This document shows, one piece after another, positions 1-5,723 of a DNA stretch of 7,198 bases. Both the position numbers and the translations under genes were made by a program. Below the pieces are notes generated by a model, which was given only the letters and a program-made list of their open reading frames with translations, ran no database searches and was not told the origin of the DNA. Every line of letters starts with the position of its first letter. Within the stretch, counting starts at the first letter, position 1. Origin of the DNA: an uncultured Bacteroidales bacterium (lineage in GTDB: Bacteria; Bacteroidota; Bacteroidia; Bacteroidales; P3); the NCBI GenBank assembly GCA_947097635.1, contig CAMURW010000077.1:1-7198 (forward strand). Reading direction: 5' to 3'.

Positions 1-92
1 CCAGCCGCGAAGCCAGCAGTCGCAAAAAGGCTGCCAAATTAGGCAACCCCGAAGCCCAAGCACGGATGGTAAAGCACGGCAAAAAATGGTAG
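1..92 (+). CDS. C-terminal end of an unidentified protein (partial, possible Sel1-like tail)
   Basis: An open frame enters from the left edge (first full codon at base 3) and stops at TAG 90-92, giving 29 residues that begin SREASSRKKAAKLGNPEAQA and end RMVKHGKKW. The stretch KAAKLGNPEAQ resembles the junction of Sel1-like/TPR repeats (consensus near KAAEQGNAEAQ), so the protein may end in such a repeat; some Bacteroidales J-domain proteins have similar tails, but that is recollection and not a match I can show. The strongly basic tail and coding-like composition support a real gene. Its stop lies 67 bp before the flippase start, on the same strand. Function cannot be assigned from this fragment. 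Confidence 0.5.
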   Translation, partial: SREASSRKKAAKLGNPEAQARMVKHGKKW

Positions 93-159
93 CAATCTGC
101 CTTACGGCCTCTTTTAAAGATTAAAGAATAACATAAACTCTACAACTTCGGAACTTTTA

Positions 160-1620
160 ATGTCCTCCAATCCCTTCAAAAAGTTGGCTGGCCAAACGGC
201 AATCTATGGCCTCGGCACCATGTTGCCGCGCCTGCTCAACTACCTTCTCGTACCTCTTTACACGCGTGTTTTCGCCCCCGACGTATATGGACAGTTCACC
301 GAGCTCTACGCATACGTCGCCATGTTGCTGGCACTTCTCACCTACGGCATGGAGACCACCTTCTTCCGCCACGGCAAAGGCGAGAACTTCAGCAAGGTGT
401 ATGGCAATATCATGACCAGCATCCTCACCACCACTTTGGTCTTCGTGGTGCTAATTGTAGCGCTGCACCCTGCCATTGCCAACGGCATAGGCTACCGGGG
501 CAAGCAAGTGTACATCCTGATGCTGGGGCTCATCGTGGCTGCCGATGCAGCGGCGGCAGTGCCATTCTGCCTGCTGCGTCAGCTGAACAAGGCCAAGCGC
601 TTCTCAATCATCAAAATCATCAACGTGCTGACGAACGTGGGACTTAATCTGCTGTTCCTCGTAGCCATTCCCGACACGTCGCAGCGCTGGGCTACCACCC
701 TGTTCGGCACCGAGGCGGGAATGCTGACATGGGTATTCGTGAGCAACCTCGCCGCCAGCCTCGTCAACCTGTTGCTGCTGTGGCCGCAACTGAAACAGAT
801 AAAGTTGCAGCATGACCGCCAACTGATACGGCAACTGCTAGGCTACGGCATCCCCATCCTCCTCATCAACCTGGTGGGCATGGTGAACGAGGTGGCCGAC
901 AAACTAGCCATGAAATACCTGTTGCCAGACGACATCGCCATGACGCAACTGGGCATCTACGGCGCCAACTACAAGCTGGCAGTGCTCATGACCATCTTTA
1001 TCCAGATGTTCCGTTTCGCCGCCGAACCCTTCTTCTTCGGAAAATCAGAGGACAAAAACTCACCCAAGCTCTTCGCCGACGTAATGACTTACTTCGTCAT
1101 CTTTGGCCTGCTTATCTTCCTCGGCATCACTCTGTTTCTGGATGTCTTCGGTCTCTTCATAGGTGCCGAATTCCGCGAGGGCATGGGCATTGTGCCAATC
1201 GTGCTGTTCGCCAACCTTATGTACGGCATCACATTCAACCTGGGCATGTGGTACAAACTGAGCGACCACACCTCCAGCGGCACCGTCATAACCATTATCG
1301 GTGCCTGCGTCACGCTGCTGTGCCTCCTCCTGCTGATACCGCACATTGGCTACTGGGGCGCTGCCCTGGCGCATTTCGGCTGTTACATGGTGATGATGGT
1401 AATCAGCTATGTGTGGGGGCAGAAGGTATACCCCATTCCCTACAACATCGGCCGCATAACCTTTTACGCAGCATTGGCACTCATCTTCTTCGTGCTGGGA
1501 TATTATCTCAAGCCCGCAGCCACGTGGCTGGCATACAGCCTGAATGCACTGTATCTGCTGCTGTTCTGCGGCATAGCTTACAAGCGGGACTTCCACAAAG
1601 CCATACGTGGAGAAATATAA
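160..1620 (+). CDS. Polysaccharide / lipid-linked oligosaccharide flippase (MOP superfamily, Wzx-like)
   Basis: A 486-residue integral inner-membrane protein of the polysaccharide-transporter (PST/Wzx) branch of the MOP superfamily, expected to flip undecaprenyl-linked glycans to the periplasmic face for LPS O-antigen, capsule or exopolysaccharide assembly. I count about 14 hydrophobic segments (roughly residues 12-34, 46-66, 85-105, 116-138, 150-170, 186-208, 228-246, 268-290, 308-330, 343-362, 373-393, 396-418, 431-450, 455-475), the usual number and length for the family. The N-terminus GLGTMLPRLLNYLLVPLYTR with the following YGQF is typical of Bacteroidota members annotated as lipopolysaccharide biosynthesis protein. 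The ATG at 160 puts the first helix just after a short basic N-terminus; the preceding bases are A/T-rich with no Shine-Dalgarno, normal for this phylum. No glycosyltransferases lie beside it, so the exported glycan cannot be named. The family call is firm; the substrate is unknown. Confidence 0.9.
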   Translation: MSSNPFKKLAGQTAIYGLGTMLPRLLNYLLVPLYTRVFAPDVYGQFTELYAYVAMLLALLTYGMETTFFRHGKGENFSKVYGNIMTSILTTTLVFVVLIVALHPAIANGIGYRGKQVYILMLGLIVAADAAAAVPFCLLRQLNKAKRFSIIKIINVLTNVGLNLLFLVAIPDTSQRWATTLFGTEAGMLTWVFVSNLAASLVNLLLLWPQLKQIKLQHDRQLIRQLLGYGIPILLINLVGMVNEVADKLAMKYLLPDDIAMTQLGIYGANYKLAVLMTIFIQMFRFAAEPFFFGKSEDKNSPKLFADVMTYFVIFGLLIFLGITLFLDVFGLFIGAEFREGMGIVPIVLFANLMYGITFNLGMWYKLSDHTSSGTVITIIGACVTLLCLLLLIPHIGYWGAALAHFGCYMVMMVISYVWGQKVYPIPYNIGRITFYAALALIFFVLGYYLKPAATWLAYSLNALYLLLFCGIAYKRDFHKAIRGEI

Positions 1621-1664
1621 CCCATCCTAAGGTTTTTCTCGAAAGAGACAGAAAGTCATCGACT

Positions 1665-2156
1665 ATGGAAAATACAAAACATTATTTCCTACTCCTTTGC
1701 CTAATGGTAACCGCTGGGTTCGCTGCTGCACAAAGCAAAAACAGCCAGCACATCGAAACCAAGCGCTACGTAGGTACGATGACCATCGGCAACTACGAAC
1801 GCTCGAACGTGGAGGCGGTGGTAAAAACAAACGGCACCGTTGCCGATGTGCTGCTCTACGACGTGAAATTCGCCCGCATGATGCCAGTGAGAATCGATGT
1901 CGTGATACCCATGCTCGCCATGCTGAAACCACAGCGCCCAGACGGCAATGCCGAGCCACAGGATGCCGCGATAAGGCGTACCTACCATATCCATGCCATT
2001 ATCACCGGAGATAACATCACCCCCCTCTCCAAAGATAAGCCATACCCTAAATACCAGATTCGTCAGTTTCATGGCAGGCAAGACGCAGGTCGGTTTGCCT
2101 TCACGGCCACCATCGGCAGCAAACCTGTATCCTACAAAGGCACGATGGTAAAGTGA
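1665..2156 (+). CDS. Small secreted calycin-like beta-barrel protein
   Basis: A 163-residue protein starting at ATG 1665. The frame is open further upstream, but that part lies inside the flippase gene in another frame. This ATG instead gives a clean signal peptide: basic start, hydrophobic core LLLCLMVTAGF, and AAA/Q cleavage near residues 22-23. The mature part has alternating beta-strand character: YVGTMTIGNYERSNVEAVVK, then VADVLLYDVKFARMMPVRID, and a final strand ending PVSYKGTMVK. This resembles the calycin-like domain proteins common in Bacteroides and Prevotella (small secreted or lipoprotein beta-barrels of unknown ligand, often with 'VKFAKMMPV'-type segments). The assignment is from remembered family patterns and is moderately sure. 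There is no cysteine after the signal peptide, so it is probably soluble in the periplasm. The start lies 44 bp after the flippase stop with no promoter seen between, so co-transcription is plausible. The ligand is unknown. Confidence 0.7.
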   Translation: MENTKHYFLLLCLMVTAGFAAAQSKNSQHIETKRYVGTMTIGNYERSNVEAVVKTNGTVADVLLYDVKFARMMPVRIDVVIPMLAMLKPQRPDGNAEPQDAAIRRTYHIHAIITGDNITPLSKDKPYPKYQIRQFHGRQDAGRFAFTATIGSKPVSYKGTMVK

Positions 2157-2242
2157 CTCTGCCCTCGCACCGGCTTCTTTCTGTTTGGATCGGCCTTTTA
2201 GTTAATATTTTATAAAAAAAATCCACATCCGTTTTTTCTTCG

Positions 2243-2250
2243 TACTTTTG
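2243..2250 (+). promoter_or_regulatory. Bacteroidota sigma-ABfr type promoter, -7 element
   Basis: TACTTTTG matches the Bacteroidota -7 consensus TAnnTTTG exactly and is followed by CAAAC, as often seen. It lies 26 bp before the ATG of the GH20 gene, giving a short leader of about 20 nt. No TTTG or TTG -33 box sits at the usual spacing of about 19-21 bp; instead the upstream 45 bp hold an A/T-rich tract (about 2196-2240) that stands out against the GC-richer coding DNA and may act as an upstream element. It probably drives the GH20 and acyltransferase genes. Confidence 0.75.
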
Positions 2251-2276
2251 CAAACTGTTTTTTAGCAAAGCCACAC

Positions 2277-4196
2277 ATGAAGACTACGCATACACCACGA
2301 CGCATTCAGCCGAATCGACTACGGCGTTGCCTCACCCTTTGGATGACGGCGATGCTGTGTCTGGCCACTGTAGGCTGTGGGCGCACAGGCTACGTCAAGG
2401 AGTTCAACATCATTCCCGAGCCCACCTTCCTCAACCAGCAGCACGGTACCTTCGGCCTAAACAAAAGTACCGCGCTATGTTTCCTCAACCAGGGGCAGAA
2501 CGACGACTTGGTAAAGTACATATCCCACGCCCTGCGGCAGATCCATTTCCGTCCTGGCATAGTGGGAGAGCAAAGTGACAATTGCATCGTGTTCTGCATC
2601 AGCGACAGCGTCAATCCTCAACTGGGCGACGAAGGCTACTTGATGGAGGTGCGGGAGAAAGGCATCACCATCACCGCCAACACACGAAAAGGACTCTTCT
2701 ATGGCTTCCAGACACTGATGCAAATGCTGCCGGCCGACATTCTCAACGTGCGTTACAGAAAGGTAGACATCCCGCAATGCACCATATTGGACAAGCCACG
2801 TTTCAGTTGGCGCGGCAGCCACCTCGACGTCAGCCGCCATTTCTTCTCCGCCAACGACATCAAGGAGCACCTGGACCTTATGGCACGCTACAAGTTCAAC
2901 AAATTCCACTGGCACCTCGTGGACGACCACGGCTGGCGCATAGAGATAGAGAAATATCCTCGTCTCAACGACATTGCCTCCTATCGCGTGGACAGGAGCG
3001 GCATACCCTGGGGCGAAGGAGAGCCAGCTCGGCCTGGCGAAAGTACCGACTACGGAGGTTACTACACCAAAGAGGAGATAGAAGACATCGTGACCTACGC
3101 CGCACAACGCCACATCGACATCGTCCCCGAAATAGAAATCCCCGGTCACTGCAGCGAAATCCTCGCCGCCTACCCGCAGTTTGCCTGCGCTGGCGACGAC
3201 ACCACCTATCACGTACAGACGGGGCCCTACTGGCCACCACGTGCCATCCTATGCGCCGGCAACGACAGCGTTCTACACTTTCTGCACGACATCATGGACG
3301 AAATCACAGCGCTTTTCCCCTACGAATACATCCATCTGGGAGGCGACGAGGCCGTGAAGAGCAACTGGGAACGTTGCCCTCTATGCCAAGCACGAAAGTC
3401 ACAAATGAGGCTAAAGGACGACGCTCAACTGCAAAGCTGGATGATTATGGAAGTAGAAAGCTACCTACGCACCAAAGGACGACACATCATTGCATGGGAC
3501 GACATACTGCAAGGCGGCTGCTCCAGTGATGCCACCATCATGTCCTGGCAAGGACAGGAACCTGGAGCGGCAGCGGCACGCAGCGGCAACAAAGTCATAA
3601 TGACACCCACGCAGTACTGCTACCTGGACTACGTGCAGGGCAACGCCGCCTACCAGCCACAGGCCATGCCACACACCATCACACTGCAGCAGTGCTATCA
3701 GTTCAACCCCATACCTCCCACCCTCACCGGTGCCGCCGCCAACAACGTACTGGGCGGACAGGCCAACCTGTGGACGGAATACATAGAGACCTATCGTCAC
3801 GCACAATATATGCTGCTTCCGCGCTTCTGCGCCATCAGCGAATGCCTGTGGAGCGAGCCAAGTGCCAAGAACTGGGTACACTTCCGCCACAAAATCACAT
3901 GGCACAAACAGCGCCTCGCCGCACGCGGCATACCCTATTGCGAAGGCAGTTTCAAGCCCCTCTTCGCCGCTACTGTCAATAGCGACGGCAGTTACACCGT
4001 GACACTGGACAGCGAGGTAGAAGGCACACAAATGTTCTACGCCATCGACCAAGACCCCACGTCACCAAATATCGGCAGTCTCTACGTGACACCCTTCAAT
4101 GCCCCCGCTGGGCATCTTGTACGCGTAGCCAGTTACTATTCCGACACACTCCGCGAAGAAGTGTACAACTTCGAGCTTAAACCTGCCACCAACTAA
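2277..4196 (+). CDS. Beta-N-acetylhexosaminidase, glycoside hydrolase family 20, lipoprotein
   Basis: A 639-residue exo-hydrolase that removes terminal beta-linked GlcNAc or GalNAc by substrate-assisted catalysis. The N-terminus is arginine-rich, then hydrophobic, then LATVGC with Cys34, which fits a lipoprotein signal. The residues after Cys34 (GRTGYV) lack the acidic surface-export signal of Bacteroidota lipoproteins, so a periplasmic location is slightly favoured. A GH20b N-terminal domain spans about 41-165 and the catalytic barrel about 170-530. Visible catalytic features are the sugar-binding Arg179 in WRGSHLDVSRH, FHWHLVDDHGWR (210-221), His291 in PEIEIPGH, the catalytic pair Asp357-Glu358 in HLGGDEA, and barrel tryptophans Trp407 (AWDD), Trp424 (SWQGQ) and Trp499 (NLWTE). 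Residues about 565-635 (SYTVTL ... MFYAIDQDPTSP ... VRVASYYSD) look like the chitobiase/hexosaminidase C-terminal beta domain. All key residues are intact, so it should be active. Likely substrates are host or dietary glycans or muropeptide-type amino sugars; no SusCD neighbours help decide. Confidence 0.95.
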   Translation: MKTTHTPRRIQPNRLRRCLTLWMTAMLCLATVGCGRTGYVKEFNIIPEPTFLNQQHGTFGLNKSTALCFLNQGQNDDLVKYISHALRQIHFRPGIVGEQSDNCIVFCISDSVNPQLGDEGYLMEVREKGITITANTRKGLFYGFQTLMQMLPADILNVRYRKVDIPQCTILDKPRFSWRGSHLDVSRHFFSANDIKEHLDLMARYKFNKFHWHLVDDHGWRIEIEKYPRLNDIASYRVDRSGIPWGEGEPARPGESTDYGGYYTKEEIEDIVTYAAQRHIDIVPEIEIPGHCSEILAAYPQFACAGDDTTYHVQTGPYWPPRAILCAGNDSVLHFLHDIMDEITALFPYEYIHLGGDEAVKSNWERCPLCQARKSQMRLKDDAQLQSWMIMEVESYLRTKGRHIIAWDDILQGGCSSDATIMSWQGQEPGAAAARSGNKVIMTPTQYCYLDYVQGNAAYQPQAMPHTITLQQCYQFNPIPPTLTGAAANNVLGGQANLWTEYIETYRHAQYMLLPRFCAISECLWSEPSAKNWVHFRHKITWHKQRLAARGIPYCEGSFKPLFAATVNSDGSYTVTLDSEVEGTQMFYAIDQDPTSPNIGSLYVTPFNAPAGHLVRVASYYSDTLREEVYNFELKPATN

Positions 4197-4210
4197 ATTA
4201 TCGTCACAAT

Positions 4211-5386
4211 ATGGACTTTTCCACCCTCCTACCCTATAAGGACTCAGAAGTGCCGGCAGTAATGCAGATTGTAGCACATACGGATCTCTTCGGTGTCATC
4301 GTGCACCAACTCAATCCCTCGGTGGACATTGAGCAAGTGCGACACTCCTTCCTTCAGATACGCACTATCGACGAGTTCCAGCACTACATCATGCTGCCCC
4401 TCATCCTCCATATCGTCAAAGAGACCACGGATGGCTTCACCGTCAGCGGTTTGAGGCAACTGAGCCACGACGAAAGCTACCTCTTCGTGGCCAACCACCG
4501 CGACATAGCACTGGATGCCGCACTGATGAGCATACAGCTGATGCGCCACAACTACAAACTGCCGGCCATCAGCTTCGGCGACAACCTTATCACCAACCCC
4601 CTCATCCAATCCCTCACGCGCCTCAACCGCATGTTCCCCGTGGTGAGAGGCGGCACACGACGCGAGTTCTACGAGGCCTCCGTGCTGATGAGCCACTACA
4701 TACAGTATATGCTGCAGAACGAGCACCGCAGCGTGTGGATAGCGCAGCGCAACGGACGCACAAAGAACGGCGACGACCGCACGGAGCCAGGCTTGCTGAA
4801 AATGCTGTCGCTGGCAGGCACGGGCGACTTCGTCTCTAAGATGAGCCGCCTGAAGATAGTACCCCTCTGCATCAGCTATGAATACGAACCCTGCGTGGAT
4901 AGCAAAGTGCGCGAGATAGACCGACGCGAACGCGGCGAAAAATACGTGAAACGCCACAACGAGGACCTCCTCCACGTCTGGGAAGGCATCAGCCAGCAGA
5001 AAGGCCAAGTGCACCTCGCCTTCTGCCCACCCATCACTCAAGAAGAACTACGGCGCTGCCAGGACGACACCGAGAATATGCTGCCCACTGAGGACACCAC
5101 CATCAAATACGGCACTACGCGGCAAGGTGCCAATGTCGCCAAGCCAGTAGATTCCAAAGATCTTAACGCACCCTACCACGCATTGGCACACCTCATAGAC
5201 CGTCGCATCTGGCAAGCCTACCGCCTCAGCGGCATGAACCACCTGGCATACGACATCGTGAACGGCACCGCCAGCAAAGACATCCTTCTCGCCGCACACT
5301 CACTCTTCCGCACAGACACGCTACTAAAAGTGTACGCACAGCCCGTCTTCAACCATAAAGTGGCAGAGAAAGAAGAAGGACAATAG
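4211..5386 (+). CDS. PlsC-like glycerolipid acyltransferase (1-acyl-glycerol-3-phosphate acyltransferase family)
   Basis: A 391-residue predicted cytoplasmic or membrane-associated acyltransferase. Four acyltransferase blocks appear in order: ANHRDIALDA (His96; block I), RMFPVVRGGTRREF (about 140-153; block II, glycerophosphate binding), WIAQRNGRTKNGDDRT (about 176-191; block III-like) and IVPLCISYEYEPC (216-228; block IV). The spacing His96 to Asp102 is H-X5-D, one residue more than the classical H-X4-D, with another Asp at 98. The N-terminal region (DFSTLLPYKDSEVPAVMQ) looks like that of longer Bacteroidota members, supporting the ATG at 4211. A polar stretch at about 284-320 separates the core from a C-terminal helical part (ALAHLIDRRIWQAYRLSG). 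No transmembrane helix is clear. The gene starts 14 bp after the GH20 stop, so the two are probably co-transcribed. The acyl acceptor could be lysophosphatidate or another envelope lipid such as an aminolipid; the sequence cannot decide. Confidence 0.85.
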   Translation: MDFSTLLPYKDSEVPAVMQIVAHTDLFGVIVHQLNPSVDIEQVRHSFLQIRTIDEFQHYIMLPLILHIVKETTDGFTVSGLRQLSHDESYLFVANHRDIALDAALMSIQLMRHNYKLPAISFGDNLITNPLIQSLTRLNRMFPVVRGGTRREFYEASVLMSHYIQYMLQNEHRSVWIAQRNGRTKNGDDRTEPGLLKMLSLAGTGDFVSKMSRLKIVPLCISYEYEPCVDSKVREIDRRERGEKYVKRHNEDLLHVWEGISQQKGQVHLAFCPPITQEELRRCQDDTENMLPTEDTTIKYGTTRQGANVAKPVDSKDLNAPYHALAHLIDRRIWQAYRLSGMNHLAYDIVNGTASKDILLAAHSLFRTDTLLKVYAQPVFNHKVAEKEEGQ

Positions 5387-5560
5387 CAATAAATATCCTT
5401 TATACATACATTATCAACACAAAAAAACACGGCGCTGTCGCGGTTATGATCCCAGACATGAACACTATGGCCTCCGACATAGTCGACAGGGCCGAGGGTA
5501 ATGCCGTAGCGGATAGCCGAGGCGGACTGTTGCCTACAAGAAACAGCCATTGCCATATTA

Positions 5561-5587
5561 CAAAATGACGCAAGATTTTGACTTGCG
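5561..5587. other. Two mutually exclusive small hairpins
   Basis: CAAAAT (5561-5566) can pair with ATTTTG (5575-5580), or CGCAAG (5569-5574) can pair with CTTGCG (5582-5587). The two pairings overlap and exclude each other. Each stem is only 6 bp, so this may be chance; it could contribute to pausing or termination after the acyltransferase gene. Confidence 0.3.
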
Positions 5588-5620
5588 GGATTAAGGTGCT
5601 CAAAGAGTATCGGTATTCGG

Positions 5621-5672
5621 CTAATAGAACAAGGAGGTCTGGCTGGGAAGCCAAACCTCCTTGTTCTATTAG
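5621..5672. terminator. Large hairpin, probable bidirectional terminator between convergent genes
   Basis: CTAATAGAACAAGGAGGT (5621-5638) is the exact reverse complement of 5655-5672, giving 18 perfect base pairs. After one C/A mismatch, an inner stem TGGCT/AGCCA (5640-5644, 5649-5653) closes a GGGA loop, which is a GNRA-type tetraloop on the plus-strand RNA. The structure is symmetric and sits between two gene ends, so it could stop transcription from both sides. No U-tract follows on either strand, so it is not a classical intrinsic terminator; it might instead protect 3' ends or be a dispersed repeat. The hairpin itself is certain at sequence level; its role is inferred. Confidence 0.7.
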
Positions 5673-5684
5673 TAGAAAGGAGAC

Positions 5685-5706
5685 TTCGGGAACCAAGTCG
5701 CCCGAA
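5685..5706 (-). terminator. Weak hairpin just after the minus-strand gene
   Basis: On the minus strand, TTCGGG and CCCGAA (6 bp, 10-nt loop) form a stem beginning 17 bases after the TAA of the T9SS repeat gene, followed by the pyrimidine-rich GTCTCCTTTCT. This could be a weak terminator ahead of the large hairpin. An alternative pairing GACTT/AAGTC (5682-5686 with 5695-5699) overlaps it. Confidence 0.35.
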
Positions 5707-5723
5707 AGCCTAGAGTAGCATGC

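Larger units (their letters stand above)
5387..5723. other. Convergent intergenic region with hairpins, no convincing gene
   Basis: These 337 bp lie between the ends of two converging genes. No tRNA, rRNA or recognisable transposon end is visible. A 40-codon plus-strand frame (5446-5568) and a 98-codon minus-strand frame exist, but neither has a recognisable product or start context. The right half is dominated by a 52-nt near-perfect hairpin (5621-5672), with smaller hairpins at 5561-5587 and 5685-5706. No -7 promoter element (TAnnTTTG) was found on either strand. The most economical role is transcription termination for both genes; the left half (5387-5560) holds nothing I can explain. Confidence 0.6.

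Noticed and set aside
93..159. Possible promoter before the flippase
   Set aside because: TACAACTTCG does not fit TAnnTTTG and no other -7 element is visible in this gap.
1248..1664. N-terminal extension of the calycin-like gene back to an ATG at 1248
   Set aside because: It overlaps the flippase in another frame, has a histidine/arginine-rich shadow-like composition, and would bury the clear signal peptide that starts at 1665.
2157..2200. Possible terminator after the calycin-like gene
   Set aside because: There are short GC-rich patches before TTTTAG, but no stem longer than about 4 bp could be paired by eye.
5446..5568. 40-codon plus-strand small ORF (MIPDMNTMASD...) in the intergenic region
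   Set aside because: The frame is also open upstream into the acyltransferase end, there is no promoter or recognisable family, and composition alone does not separate it from chance.
5400..5696. 98-codon minus-strand ORF across the intergenic region
   Set aside because: It runs through the large hairpin, has no recognisable domain, and lies downstream of the T9SS gene without a promoter; most likely a chance frame.
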